A stretch of DNA of 64,000 bases from Xylocopa sonorina. Its lineage: Eukaryota; Arthropoda; Insecta; Hymenoptera; Apidae. The first letter of the stretch is position 1. The number at the start of each line of letters is the position of its first letter. Under the pieces are notes generated by a model. It ran no database searches, was not told the origin of the DNA, and worked only from the letters and a program-made list of their open reading frames with translations. The DNA is taken from assembly GCF_050948175.1 (NCBI RefSeq), contig NW_027490097.1, positions 2,108,001 through 2,172,000 of the forward strand, written 5' to 3'. Below are positions 1-16,140 of this stretch, piece by piece. The position numbers and the translations under genes were made by a program.

Positions 1-3000
1 TCCTAGCAAGGAAGTGTCGCATTTACATTCATTTGAAGTGTAGACGAGGAATACATGACACTTCGCAAATTATATTATATCTTACCATGAAACATAGAAA
101 TGAGGTGCGATATCGCGTTTTAAGAAGTATTAGAAAGCTATTGCTACGATACGTATATATCTGCAAACGCTATTTCCTTGCAAGGAAGTGACGCATTTAC
201 TTTCATTTGAATCGTAGACGAGGAATGCATAACACTTCGCAATGAATATTATATCTTACCATGAAACATAGAAATGAGATGCGATATCGCGCTTTAAGAA
301 GCATTAGAACTCTATTGATACGATACCTAGACATCTGCAGACGCTATTTCCTAGCAAGGAAGTGTCGCATTTACATTCATTTGAAGTGTAGACGAGGAAA
401 ACATAACACTTCGCAAATCATATTATATCTTACTATGAAACATAGAAATGAGATGCGATATCGCGTTTTAAGAAGCATTAGAACTATATTGATACGATAC
501 CTAGACATCTGCAGACGCTATTTCCTAGCAAGGAAGTGTCGCATTTACATTCATTTGAAGTGCAGACGAGGAAAACATAACACTTCGCAAATCATATTAT
601 ATCTTACCATGAAACATAGAAATGTGCTGCGATATCGCGTTTTAAGAAGCATTAGAACACTATTGCTTCGATACGTAGACATCTGCAAACTCTATTTCCT
701 TGCAAGGAAGTGTCGCATTTACATTCGTTTGAAGTGTAGACGAGGAATACATAACACTTCGCAAATCATATTATATCTTACCATGAAACATAGAAATGAG
801 ATGCGATATCGCGTTTTAAGAAGCATTAGAAAGCTATTGCTACGATACGTAGACATCTGCAAACGCTATTTCCTACCGAGGAAGTATCGCATTCACATTC
901 ATTTGAAGTGTAGACGAGGAATACATGACACTTCGCAAATCATATTATATCTTACCATGAAACATAGAAATGAGATGCAATATCGCGTTTTAAGTATCAT
1001 AGTAACTCTATTGCTACGATATGTAGACATCTGCAAACTCTATTTCCTTGCAAGGAAGTGTCGCATTTACATTCGTTTGAAGTGTAGACGAGGAATACAT
1101 AACACTTCGCAAATCATATTATATCTTACCATGAAACATAGAAATGAGATGCGATATCGCGTTTTAAGAAGCATTAGAACTCTATTGCTATGATACGTAG
1201 ACATCTGCAAACGCTATTTCCTAGCGACGGAGTGTCGCACTCACATTCATTTGAAGTGTAGACGAGGAATACATGACACTTCGCAATGAACATTATATCT
1301 TATCATGAAACATAGATATGAGATGCTATATCTCGTTTTAAGAAGCATTTGAACTTTATTGCTTCGATACGTAGACATCTGCAAACGCTATTTCCTAGCG
1401 ACGGAGTGTCGCACTCACATTCATTTGAAGTGTAGAAGAGGAATACATGACACATCGCAAATCATATTATATCTTACCATGAAACAGAGAAATGAGATGC
1501 GATATCGCGTTATAAGAAGCATTAGAACACTATAGCTACGATAGGTAGACATTTGCAAACGCTATTTCCTTCCAAGGAAGTGTCGCATCTACATTCATTT
1601 GAAGTGTAGACGAGGAATACATAACACTTCGCAAATCATATTATATCTTACCATGAAACATAGAAATGAGATGTGATATCGCGTTTTAAGAAGCATTAGA
1701 ACTCTATTGCTACGATACCTAGACATCTGCAGACGCTATTTCCTAGCAAGGAAGTGTCGCAATAACATTCATTTGAAGTGTAGACGAGGAATACATAACA
1801 ATTCGCAAATCATATTATATCTTACCATGAAACATAGAAATGAGATGCGCTATCGCGTTTTAAGAAGCATTAGAAAGCTATTGCTACGATACGTAGACAT
1901 CTGCAAACGCTATTTCCTAGCGAGGAAGTATCGCACCCACAATCATTTGACGTGTAGACGAGGAATACATGACACTTCGCAAGTCATGTTATATCTTACC
2001 ATGAAACATAGAAATGAGATGCAATATCGCGTTTTAAGTATCATAGTAACTCTATTGCTACGATACGTAGACATCTGCAAACGCTATTTCCTAGCGAGGA
2101 AGTGTCGCATTCACATTCATTTGAAGTGTAGACGAGGAATACTAACACTTCGCAAATCATATTATATCTTACCATGAAACATGGATATGAGATGCGATAT
2201 CGCGTTTTAAGAAGCATTAGAGCACTAGAGCTACGATAGGTAGACATTTGCAAACGCTATTTCCTTGCAAGGAAGTGTCGCATTTACATTCATTTGAAGT
2301 GTTGAGGAGGAATACATAACACTTCGCAAATCATATTACATCTTATCATGAAACATAGATATGAGCTGCAATATCTCGTTTTAAGAAGCATTTGAACTCT
2401 ATTGCTTCGATACGTAGACATCTGCGAACGATATTTCCTTGCAAGGAAGTGTCCCATTTACATTCATTTGAAGTGTAGACGAGAAATACATAACACTTCG
2501 CAAATCAAATTACATCTTACCATGAAACGTAGAAATGAGGTGCGATATCGCGTTTTAAGAAGCATTAGAACTCTATTGCTACGATACCTAGACATCTGCA
2601 GACGCTATTTCCTAGCAAGGAAGTGTCGCATTTACATTCATTTGAAGTGTAGACGAGGAATACATGACACTTCGCAAATCATATAATATCTTACCATGAA
2701 ACATCGAAATGAGATGCGATATCGCGTTTTAAGAATCATATGAACTCTATTGCTACGACACGTAGACATCTGCAAACGCTATTTCCTTGCAAGGAAGTGT
2801 CGCATTTACTTTCATTTGAATCGTAGACGAGGAATGCATAACACTTCGCAATGAATATTATATGTTATCATGAAACATAGATATGAGATGCAATATCTCG
2901 TTTTGAGCAGCATTTGAACTCTATTTCTTCGATACGTAGACATCTGCAAACGATATTTCCTTGCAAGGAAGTGTCGCATTTACATTCATTTGAAGTGTAG

Positions 3001-6000
3001 ACGAGGAATACATAACACTTCGCAATGAATTTTATATCTTATCATGAAACATAGATATGAGCTGCAATATCTCGTTTTAAGAAGCATTTGAACTCTATTG
3101 CTTCGATACGTAGACATCTGCAAACGATATTTCCTTGCAAGGAAGTGTCACATTTACATTCATTTGAAGTGTAGACGAGAAATACATAACACTTCGCAAA
3201 TCAAATTACATCTTACCATGAAACGTAGAAATGAGTTGCGATATCGCATTTTAAGAAGCATTAGAACTCTATTGCTACGATACCTAGACATCAGCAGACG
3301 CTATTTCCTAGCAAGGAAGTGTCGCATTTACATTCATTTGAAGTGTAGACGAGGAATACATGACACTTCGCAAATCATATTACATCTTACCATGAAACAT
3401 CGAAATGAGATGCGATATCGCGTTTTAAGAATCATATGAACTCTATTGCTACGACACGTAGACATCTGCAAACGCTATTTCCTTGCAAGGAAGTGTCGCA
3501 TTTACTTTCATTTGAATCGTAGACGAGGAATGCATAACACTTCGCAATGAATATTATATCTTACCATGAAACATAGATATGAGATGCAATATCTCGTTTT
3601 AAGCAGCATTTGAACTCTATTTCTTCGATACGTAGATATCTGCAAACGATATTTCCTTGCAAGGAAGTATCGCATTTACATTCATTTGAAGTGTAGACGA
3701 GGAATACATTACACTTCGCAAATCATATTATATCTTACCATGAAACATAGAAATGAGATGCGATATCGCGTTTTAAGAAGCATTAGAACTCTATTGCTAC
3801 GATAGGTGGACATCTGCAAACGCTATTTCCTACCAAGGAAGTGTCGCATTTACATTCATTTGAAGTGTAGACGAGGAATACATAAGACTTCGCAAATCAT
3901 ATTATATCTTACCATGAAACATAGAAATGAGATGCGATATCGTGTTTTAAGAATCATAAGAACTCCATTGCTACGATACGTAGACATCTGCAAACGCTAT
4001 TTCCTTGCAAGGAAGTGTCGCATTTACAATCATTTGAAGTGTAGACGAGGAATACATAACACTTCGCAAATTATATAATATCTTACCATGAAACATAGAA
4101 ATGAGATGCGATATCGCGTTTTAAGAAGCATTAGAACTCTATATCTACGATACCTAGACATCTGCAGACGCTATTTCCTAGCAAGGATGTGTCGCATTTA
4201 CATTCATTTGAAGTGTAGACGAGGAATACATGACACTTCGCAAATCATATTATATCTTACCATGAAACATAGAAATGAGATGCGATATCGCGTTTTAAGA
4301 AGCATTAGAACTCTATATCTACGATACCTAGACATCTGCAGACGCTATATCCTAGCAAGGAAGTGTCGCATTTACATTCATTTGAAGTGTAGACGAGGAA
4401 TACATGACATTTCGCAAATCATATTATATCTTACCATGAAACATAGAAATGAGATGCGCTTTCGCGTTTTAAGAAGCATTAGAAATCTATTGCTACGATA
4501 CGTAGACATCTGCAAACGATATTCCCTTGCAAGGAAGTATCACATTTACATTCATTTGAAGTGTAGGCGAGAAATACATAACACTTCGCAAATCATATTA
4601 CATCTTACCATGAAACGTAGAAATGAGATGCGATATCGCGCTTTAAGAAGCATTAGAACTCTATTGCTACGATACCTAGACATCTGCAGACACTATTTCC
4701 TAACAAGGAAGTGTCGCATTTACATTCATTTGAAGTGTTGACGAGGAATACATGACACTTCGCAAATCATATTATATCTTACCATGAAACATAGAAATGA
4801 GATGCGATATCGCGTTTTAAGAAGCATTAGAACTCCATTGCTACGATACCTAGACATCTGCAGACGCTATTTCCTAGCAAGGAAGTGACGCATTTACATT
4901 CATTTGAAGTGTAGACGAGGAATACATGACACTTCGCAAATCATATTATATCTTACCATGAAACATAGAAATGAGATGCGCTTTCGCGTTTTAAGAAGCA
5001 TTAGAACTCTATTGCTACGATACCTAGACATCTGCAAACGCTATTTCCTAGCAAGGAAGTGTCGCATTTACATTCATTTGAAGTGTAGACGAGGAATACA
5101 TGACACTTCGCAAATCATATTATATCTTACCATGAAACGTAGAAATGAGATGCGATATCGCGTTCTAAGAAGCATTAGAACTCTATTGCTACGATACCTA
5201 GACATCTGCAGATGCTATTTCCTAACAAGGAAGTGTCGCATTTACATTCATTTGAAGTGTAGACGAGGAATACATAACACTTCGCGAATCATATTATATC
5301 TTACCATGAAACATAGAAATGAGATGCGATATCGCGTTTTAAGTATCATATGAACACTATTGCTACGATACGTAGACATGTGCAAACGCTATTTCCTAAC
5401 AAGGAAGTGTCGCATTTACATTCATTTGAAGTGTAGATGAGGAATACATGACACTTCGCAAATCATATTATATCTTACCATGAAACATAGAAATGAGATG
5501 CGATATCGCGTTTTAAGAAGCATTAGAACTCTATTGCTACGATACCTAGACATCTGCAGACGCTATTTCCTAGCAAGGAAGTGTCGCATTTACATTCATT
5601 TGAAGTGTAGACGAGGAATACATGACACTTCGCAAATCATATTACATCTTACCATGAAACGTAGAAATGAGATGCGCTTTCGCGTTTTAAGAAGCATTAG
5701 AAATCTATTGCTACGATACGCAGACATCTGCAAACGATATTTCCTTGCAAGGAAGTGTCACATTTACATTCATTTGAAGTGTAGACGAGAAATACATAAC
5801 ACTTCGCAGATCATATTACATCTTACCATGAAACGTAGAAATGAGATGCGATATCGCGTTTTAAGAAGCATAAGAACTCTATTGCTACGATACCTAGACA
5901 TCTGCAGACGCTATTTCCTAGCAAGGAAGTGTCGCATTTACATTCATTTGAAGTGTAGACGAGGAATACATGACACTTCGCAAATCATATTATATCTTAC

Positions 6001-6063
6001 CATGAAACATAGAAATGAGATGCGATATCGCGTTTTAAGAAGCATTAGAACTCTATATCTACG

Positions 6064-9000
6064 ATACCTAGACATCTGCAGACGCTATTTCCTAACAAGG
6101 AAGTGTCGCATTTACATTCATTTGAAGTGTAGACGAGGAATAAATGACACTTCGCAAATCATATTATATCTTACCATGAAACATAGAAATGAGATGCGAT
6201 ATCGCGTTTTAAGAAGCATTAGAACTCTATTGCTACGATACCTAGACATCTGCAAACGCTATTTCCTTGCAAGGAAGTGTCGCATTTACATTCATTTGAA
6301 GTGTAGGCGAGGAATACATAACAGTTCGCAAATCATATTATATCTTACCATGAAACATAGAAATGAGATGCGATATCGCGTTTTAAGAAGCATTAGAACT
6401 CTATTGCTACGATACCTAGACATCTGCAGACGCTATTTCCTAGCAAGGAAGTGTCGCATTTACATTCATTTGAAGTGTAGACGAGGAATACATAACACTT
6501 CGCAAATCATATTATATCTTACCATGAAACATAGAAATGAGATGCGATATCGCGTTTTAAGAAGCATTAGAACTCTATTGCTACGATACCTAGACATCTG
6601 CAGACGCTATTTCCTAGTAAGGAAGTATCGCATTTACATTCATTTGAAGTGTAGACGAGGAATACCTGACACTTCGCAAATCATATTGGATCTTACCATG
6701 AAACATAGGAATGAGATGCGATATCGCGATTTAAGAAGCATTAGAACCCTATTGCTACGATACCTTGACATCTGCAGACGCTATTTCCTAACAAGGAAGT
6801 GTCGCATTTACATTCATTTGAAGTGTAGACGAGGAATACATGACACTTCGCAAATCATATTATATCTTACCATGAAACATAGAAATGAGATGCGATATCG
6901 CGTTTTAAGAATCATATGAACTCTATTGCTACGATACGTAGACATGTGCAAACGCTATTTCCTAACAAGGAAGTGTCGCATTTACATTCATTTGAAGTGT
7001 AGATGAGGAATACATGACACTTCGCAAATCTTATTATATCTTACCATGAAACATAGAAATGAGATGCGATATCGCGTTTTAAGAAGCATTAGAACTCTAT
7101 TGCTACGATACCTAGACATCTGCAGACGCTATTTCCTAGCAAGGAAGTGTCGCATTTACATTCATTTGAAGTGTAGACGAGGAATACATGACACTTCGCA
7201 AATCATATTATATCTTACCATGAAACATAGAAATGAGATGCGCTTTCGCGTTTTAAGAAGCATTAGAAATCTATTGCTACGATACGCAGACATCTGCAAA
7301 CGATATTTCCTTGCAAGGAAGTGTCACATTTACATTCATTTGAAGTGTAGACGAGAAATACATAACACTTCGCAAATCATATTACATCTTACCATGAAAC
7401 GTAGAAATGAGATGCGATATCGCGTTTTAAGAAGCATTAGAACTCTATTGCTACGATACCTAGACATTTGCAGACGCTATTTCCTAACAAGGAAGTGTTG
7501 CATTTACATTCATTTGAAGTGTAGACGAGGAATACATGACACTTCGCAAATCATATTATATCTTACCATGAAACATCGAAATGAGATGCGATATCGCGAT
7601 TTAAGAATCATATGAACTCTATTGCTACGACACGTAGACATCTACAAACGCTATTTCCTTGCAAGGAAGTGTCGCATTTACATTCATTTGAAGTGTAGAC
7701 GAGGAATACATGACACTTCGCAAATCATATTATATCTTACCATGAAACATAGAAATGAGATGCGCTTTCGCGTTTTAAGAAGCATTAGAAATCTATTGCT
7801 ACGATACGCAGACATCTGCAAACGATATTTCCTTGCAAGGAAGTGTCACATTTACATTCATTTGAAGTGTAGACGAGAAATACATAACACTTCGCAGATC
7901 ATATTACATCTTACCATGAAACGTAGAAATGAGATGCGATATCGCGTTTTAAGAAGCATAAGAACTCTATTGCTACGATACCTAGACATCTGCAGACGCT
8001 ATTTCCTAACAAGGAAGTGTCGCATTTACATTCATTTGAAGTGTAGACGAGGAATACATGACACTTCGCAAATCATATTATATCTTACCATGAAACATCG
8101 AAATGAGATGCGATATCGCGATTTAAGAATCATATGAACTCTATTGCTACGACACGTAGACATCTACAAACGCTATTTTCTTGCAAGGAAGTGTCGCATT
8201 TACATTCATTTGAAGTGTAGACGAGGAATACATGACACTTCGCAAATCATATTACATCTTACCATGAAACGTAGAAATGAGATGCGATATCGCGCTTTAC
8301 GAAGCATTAGAACTCTATTGCTACGATACCTAGACATCTGCAGACGCTATTTCCTAACAAGGAAGTGTCGCATTTACATTCATTTGAAGTGTAGACGAGG
8401 AATAAATGACACTTCGCAAATCATATTATATCTTACCATGAAACATAGAAATGAGATGCGATATCGCGTTTTAAGAAGCATTAGAACTCTATTGCTACGA
8501 TACCTAGACATCTGCAAACGCTATTTCCTTGCAAGGAAGTGTCGCATTTACATTCATTTGAAGTGTAGGCGAGGAATACATAACAGTTCGCAAATCATAT
8601 TATATCTTACCATGAAACATAGAAATGAGATGCGATATCGCGTTTTAAGAAGCATTAGAACTCTATTGCTACGATACCTAGACATCTGCAGACGCTATTT
8701 CCTAGCAAGGAAGTGTCGCATTTACATTCATTTGAAGTGTAGACGAGGAATACATAACACTTCGCAAATCATATTATATCTTACCATGAAACATAGAAAT
8801 GAGATGCGATATCGCGTTTTAAGAAGCATTAGAACTCTATTGCTACGATACCTAGACATCTGCAGACGCTATTTCCTAGTAAGGAAGTGTCGCATTTACA
8901 TTCATTTGAAGTGTAGACGAGGAATACCTGACACTTCGCTAATCATATTGGATCTTACCATGAAACATAGAAATGAGATGCGATATCGCGATTTAAGAAG

Positions 9001-9721
9001 CATTAGAACCCTATTGCTACGATACCTTGACATCTGCAGACGCTATTTCCTAACAAGGAAGTGTCGCATTTACATTCATTTGAAGTGTAGACGAGGAATA
9101 CATGACACTTCGCAAATCATATTATATCTTACCATGAAACATAGAAATGAGATGCGATATCGCGTTTTAAGAATCATATGAACTCTATTGCTACGATACG
9201 TAGACATGTGCAAACGCTATTTCCTAACAAGGAAGTGTCGCATTTACATTCATTTGAAGTGTAGATGAGGAATACATGACACTTCGCAAATCTTATTATA
9301 TCTTACCATGAAACATAGAAATGAGATGCGATATCGCGTTTTAAGAAGCATTAGAACTCTATTGCTACGATACCTAGACATCTGCAGACGCTATTTCCTA
9401 GCAAGGAAGTGTCGCATTTACATTCATTTGAAGTGTAGACGAGGAATACATGACACTTCGCAAATCATATTATATCTTACCATGAAACATAGAAATGAGA
9501 TGCGCTTTCGCGTTTTAAGAAGCATTAGAAATCTATTGCTACGATACGCAGACATCTGCAAACGATATTTCCTTGCAAGGAAGTGTCACATTTACATTCA
9601 TTTGAAGTGTAGACGAGAAATACATAACACTTCGCAAATCATATTACATCTTACCATGAAACGTAGAAATGAGATGCGATATCGCGTTTTAAGAAGCATT
9701 AGAACTCTATTGCTACGATAC
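6064..9721 (+). repeat. 13-monomer-offset duplication, first instance
   Basis: A block of about 1.4 kb (eight monomers) at roughly 6064-7459 recurs at about 8326-9721. The offset is 2262 bp, exactly 13 x 174. Rare variants are shared in order: AATAAATGAC at 6139 and 8401, AACAGTTCGC near 6320 and 8582, CTAGTAAGG near 6614 and 8876. The copies differ at a few bases, for example GCAAATC versus GCTAATC near 8939. Boundaries are approximate. Confidence 0.85.
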
Positions 9722-11743
9722 GTAGACATGTGCAAACGCTATTTCCTAGCAAGGAAGTGTCGCATTTACATTCATTTGAAGTGTAGATGAGGAATACATG
9801 ACACTTCGCAAATCTTATTATATCTTACCATGAAACATAGAAATGAGATGCGATATCGCGTTTTAAGAAGCATTAGAACTCTATTGCTACGATACCTAGA
9901 CATCTGCAGACGCTATTTCCTAGCAAGGAAGTGTCGCATTTACATTCATTTGAAGTGTAGACGAGGAATACATGACACTTCGCAAATCATATTATATCTT
10001 ACCATGAAACATAGAAATGAGATGCGCTTTCGAGTTTTAAGAAGCATTAGAAATCTATTGCTACGATACGCAGACATCTGCAAACGATATTTCCTTGCAA
10101 GGAAGTGTCACATTTACATTCATTTGAAGTGTAGACGAGAAATACATAACACTTCGCAAATCATATTACATCTTACCATGAAACGTAGAAATGAGATGCG
10201 ATATCGCGTTTTAAGAAGCATTAGAACTCTATTGCTACGATACCTAGACATTTGCAGACGCTATTTCCTAACAAGGAAGTGTTGCATTTACATTCATTTG
10301 AAGTGTAGACGAGGAATACATGACACTTCGCAAATCATATTATATCTTACCATGAAACATCGAAATGAGATGCGATATCGCGATTTAAGAATCATATGAA
10401 CTCTATTGCTACGACACGTAGACATCTACAAACGCTATTTCCTTGCAAGGAAGTGTCGCATTTACTTTCATTTGAATCGTAGACGAGGAATGCATAACAC
10501 TTCGCAATGAATATTATATCTTATCATGAAACATAGATATGAGATGCAGTATCTCGTTTTAATCAGCACTTGAACTCTATTTCTTCGATACGTAGACATC
10601 TGCAAACGATATTTCCTTGCAAGGATGTGTCGCATTTACATTCATTTGAAGTGTAGACGAGGAATACATTACACTTCGCAAATCATATTATATCTTACCA
10701 TGAAACACAGAAATGAGATGCGATATCGCGTTTTAAGAAGCATTAGAACTCTATTGCTACGATAGGTGGACATCTGCAGACGCTGTTTCCTAACAAGGAA
10801 GTGTCGCATTTACATTCATTTGAAGTGTAGACGAGGAATACATGACACTTCGCAAATCATATTATATCTTACCATGAAACATAGAAATGAGATGCGCTAT
10901 CGCGTTTTAAGAAGCATTAGAACCCTATTGCTACGATACCTTGACATCTGCAGACGCTATTTCCTAACAAGGAAGTGTCGCATTTACATTCATTTGAAGT
11001 GTAGACGAGGAATACATGACACTTCGCAAATCATATTATATCTTACCATGAAACATAGAAATGAGATGCGATATCGCGTTTTAAGAATCATATGAACTCT
11101 ATTGCTACGATACGTAGACATGTGCAAACGCTATTTCCTAACAAGGAAGTGTCGCATTTACATTCATTTGAAGTGTAGATGAGGAATACATGACACTTCG
11201 CAAATCTTATTATATCTTACCATGAAACATAGAAATGAGATGCGATATCGCGTTTTAAGAAGCATTAGAACTCTATTGCTACGATACCTAGACATCTGCA
11301 GACGCTATTTCCTAGCAAGGAAGTGTCGCATTTACATTCATTTGAAGTGTAGACGAGGAATACATGACACTTCGCAAATCATATTATATCTTACCATGAA
11401 ACATAGAAATGAGATGCGCTTTCGCGTTTTAAGAAGCATTAGAAATCTATTGCTACGATACGCAGACATCTGCAAACGATATTTCCTTGCAAGGAAGTGT
11501 CACATTTACATTCATTTGAAGTGTAGACGAGAAATACATAACACTTCGCAAATCATATTACATCTTACCATGAAACGTAGAAATGAGATGCGATATCGCG
11601 TTTTAAGAAGCATTAGAACTCTATTGCTACGATACGTAGACATGTGCAAACGCTATTTCCTAGCAAGGAAGTGTCGCATTTACATTCATTTGAAGTGTAG
11701 ATGAGGAATACATGACACTTCGCAAATCTTATTATATCTTACC
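9308..11743 (+). repeat. 11-monomer-offset duplication
   Basis: The three-monomer segment at 9308-9829 recurs at 11222-11743, an offset of 1914 bp = 11 x 174. The variant order is the same: a CTTTCGCG monomer, then GCAGACATCTGCAAACG, then GTAGACATGTGC, ending at GTAGATGAGG. The monomers just before each copy (9000-9307 and 10914-11221) also match. Confidence 0.8.
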
Positions 11744-12489
11744 ATGAAACATAGAAATGAGATGCGATATCGCGTTTTAAGAAGCATTAGAACTCTATTG
11801 CTACGATACCTAGACATCTGCAGACGCTATTTCCTAGCGAGGAAGTGTCGCATTTACATTCATTTGAAGTGTAGACGAGGAATACATGACACTTCGCAAA
11901 TCATATTATATCTTACCATGAAACATAGAAATGAGATGCGCTATCGCGTTTTAAGAAGCATTAGAACTCTATAGCTACGATACCTAGACATCTGCAGACG
12001 CTATTTCCTAGCAAGGAAGTGTCGCATTTACATTCATTTGAAGTGTAGACGAGGAATACATGACACTTCGCAAATCATATTATATCTTACCAAGAAACAT
12101 AGAAATGAGATGCGATATCGCGTCTTAAGAAACATTAGAACACTATTGCTACGATACCTAGACATCTGCAGACGCTATTTCCTAGCAAGGAAGTGTCGCA
12201 TTTACATTCATTTGAAGTGTAGACGAGGAATACATGACACTTCGCATATCATATTATATCTTACCAAGAAACATAGAAATGAGATGCGATATCGCGTTTT
12301 AAGAAGCATTAGAACACTATTGCTACGATACCTAGGCATCTGCAGACGCTATTTCCTAGCAAGGAAGTGTCGCATTTACATTCATTTGAAGTGTAGACGA
12401 GGAATACATGACACTTCGCAAACCATATTATATCTTACCATGAAACATAGAAATGAGATGCGATATCGCGTTTTAAGAATCATATGAAC

Positions 12490-15400
12490 TCTATTGCTAC
12501 GATACGTAGACATCTGCAGACGCTATTTCCTAGCAAGGAAGTGTCGCATTTACATTCATTTGAAGTGTAAACGAGGAATACATGACACTTCGCAAATCAT
12601 ATTATATCTTACCATGAAACGTAGAAATGAGATGCGATATCGCGTTTTAAGAAGCATTAGAACTCTATTGCTACGATACCTAGACATCTGCAGACGCTAT
12701 TTCCTAGCAAGGAAGTGTCGCATTTACATTCATTTGAAGTGTAGACGAGGAATACATGACTCTTCGCAATGAATATTATATCTTATCATGAAACATAGAT
12801 ATGAGATGCAATATCTCGTTTTAAGCAGCATTTGAACTCTATTGACTCGATACGTAGACATCTGCAAACGATATTTCCTTGCAAGGAAGTGTCACATTTA
12901 CATTCAATTGAAGTGTAGACGAGAAATACATAACACTTCGCAAATCATATTACATCTTACCATGAAACGTAGAAATGAGATGCGATATCGCGCTTTAAGA
13001 AGCATTAGAACTCTATTGCTACGATACCTAGACATCTGCAGACGCTATTTCCTAACAAGGAAGTGTCGCATTTACATTCATTTGAAGTGTAGACGAGGAA
13101 TACATGACACTTCGCAAATCATATTATATTTTACCATGAAACATAGAAATGAGATGCGATATCGCGTTTTAAGAAGCATTAGAACTCTATTGCTACGATA
13201 CCTTGACATCTGCAGACGCTATTTCCTAGCAAGGAAGTGTCGCATTTACATTCATTTGAGTCGTAGACGAGGAAAGCGTAACATTTCGCAGTGAATATTA
13301 TATCTTATCATGAAACATAGAAATGAGATGCGATATCGCGTTTTAAGAAGCATTAGAACTCTATAGCTACGATACCTAGACATCTGCAGACGCTATTTCC
13401 TAGCAAGGAAGTGTCGCATTTACATTCATTTGAAGTGTAAACGAGGAATACATGACACTTCGCAAATCATATTATATCTTACCATGAAACATAGAAATGA
13501 GATGCGATATCGCGTTTTAAGAAGCATTAGAACACTATTGCTACGATACCTAGGCATCTGCAGACGCTATTTCCTAGCAAGGAAGTGTCGCATTTACATT
13601 CATTTGAAGTGTAGACGAGGAATACGTGACACTTCGCAAATCATATTATATCTTACCATGAAACGTAGAAATGAGATGCGATATCGCGTTTTAAGAAGCA
13701 TTAGAACTCTATTGCTACGATACCTAGACATCTGCAGACGCTATTTCCTAGCAAGGAAGTGTCGCATTTACATTCATTTGAAGTGTAGACGAGGAATACA
13801 TGACACTTCGCAAATCATATTATATCTTACCATGAAACATAGAAATGATATGCGCTTTCGCGTTTTAAGAAGCATTAGAACACTATTGCTACGATACCTA
13901 GGCATCTGCAGACGCTATTTCCTAGCAAGGACGTGTCGCATTTACATTCATTTGAAGTGTAGACGAGGAATACATGACACTTCGCAAATCATATTATATC
14001 TTACCATGAAACGTAGAAATGAGATGCGATATCGCGTTTGAAGAATCATAAGAACTCCATTGCTACGATACGTAGACATCTGCAAACGCTATTTCCTTGC
14101 AAGGAAGTGTCGCATTTACATTCATTTGAAGTGTAGACGAGGAATACATAACACTTCGCAAATTATATAATATCTTACCATGAAACATAGAAGTGAGATG
14201 CGATATCGCGTTTTAAGAATCATATGAACTCTATTGCTACGATACGTAGACATCTGCAAACGCTATTTCCTTGCAAGGAAGTGTCGCATTTACTTTCATT
14301 TGAATCGTAGACGAGGAATGCATAACACTTCGCAATGAATATTATATCTTATCATGAAACATAGATATGAGATGCAATATCTCGTTTTAAGCAGCATTTG
14401 AACTCTATTTCTTCGATACGTAGACATCTGCAAACGCTATTTCCTACCAAGGAAGTGTCGCATTTACATTCATTTGAATCGTAGACGAGGAATGCATAAC
14501 ACTTCGCAATGAATATTATATCTTACCATGAAACATAGAAATGAGATGCGATATCGCGTTTTAAGAAGCATTAGAACACTATTGCTACGACACCTAGGCA
14601 TCTGCAGACGCTATTTCCTAGCAAGGAAGTGTCGCATTTACATTCATTAGAAGTGTAGACGAGGAATACATGACACTTCGCAAATCATATTATATCTTAC
14701 CATGAAACGTAGAAATGAGATGCGATATCGCGTTTTAAGAAGCATTAGACCTCTATTGCTACGATACGTAGACATCTGCAGACGCTATTTCCTAGCAAGG
14801 AAGTGTCGCATTTACATTCATTTGAAGTGTAAACGAGGAATACATGACACTTCGCAAATCATATTATATCTTACCATGAAACGTAGAAATGAGATGCGAT
14901 ATCGCGTTTTAAGAAGCATTAGAACTCTATTGCTACGATACCTAGACATCTGCAGACGCTATTTCCTAGCAAGGAAGTGTCGCATTTACATTCATTTGAA
15001 GTTTAGACGAGGAATACATGACTCTTCGCAATGAATATTATATCTTATCATGAAACATAGATATGAGATGCAATATCTCGTTTTAAGCAGCATTTGAACT
15101 CTATTGACTCGATACGTAGACATCTGCAAACGATATTTCCTTGCAAGGAAGTGTCACATTTACATTCAATTGAAGTGTAGACGAGAAATACATAACACTT
15201 CGCAAATCATATTACATCTTACCATGAAACGTAGAAATGAGATGCGATATCGCGCTTTAAGAAGCATTAGAACTCTATTGCTACGATACCTAGACATCTG
15301 CAGACGCTATTTCCTAACAAGGAAGTGTCGCATTTACATTCATTTGAAGTGTAGACGAGGAATACATGACACTTCGCAAATCATATTATATTTTACCATG

Positions 15401-16140
15401 AAACATAGAAATGAGATGCGATATCGCGTTTTAAGAAGCATTAGAACTCTATTGCTACGATACCTTGACATCTGCAGACGCTATTTCCTAGCAAGGAAGT
15501 GTCGCATTTACATTCATTTGAATCGTAGACGAGGAATGCGTAACATTTCGCAGTGAATATTATATCTTATCATGAAACATAGAAATGAGATGCGATATCG
15601 CGTTTTAAGAAGCATTAGAACTCTATAGCTACGATACCTAGACATCTGCAGACGCTATTTCCTAGCAAGGAAGTGTCGCATTTACATTCATTTGAAGTGT
15701 AAACGAGGAATACATGACACTTCGCAAATCATATTATATCTTACCATGAAACATAGAAATGAGATGCGATATCGCGTTTTAAGAAGCATTAGAACACTAT
15801 TGCTACGATACCTAGGCATCTGCAGACGCTATTTCCTAGCAAGGAAGTGTCGCATTTACATTCATTTGAAGTGTAGACGAGGAATACATGACACTTCGCA
15901 AATCATATTATATCTTACCATGAAACGTAGAAATGAGATGCGATATCGCGTTTTAAGAAGCATTAGAACTCTATTGCTACGATACCTAGACATCTGCAGA
16001 CGCTATTTCCTAGCAAGGAAGTGTCGCATTTACATTCATTTGAAGTGTAGACGAGAAATACATGACACTTCGCAAATCATATTATATCTTACCATGAAAC
16101 ATAGAAGTGATATGCGCTTTCGCGTTTTAAGAAGCTTTAG
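12490..16140 (+). repeat. 13-monomer-offset duplication, second instance
   Basis: About 1.39 kb at 12490-13878 recurs at 14752-16140, again offset by 2262 bp (13 monomers). Shared rare markers include ATTGACTCGATACG at 12841 and 15103, CATTTCGCAGTGAATATT near 13282 and 15544, and GAAGTGTAAACGAGG near 13432 and 15694. The copies diverge at about 13878/16140, where one has GAACACTATTGC and the other GAAATCTATTGC. Confidence 0.85.
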
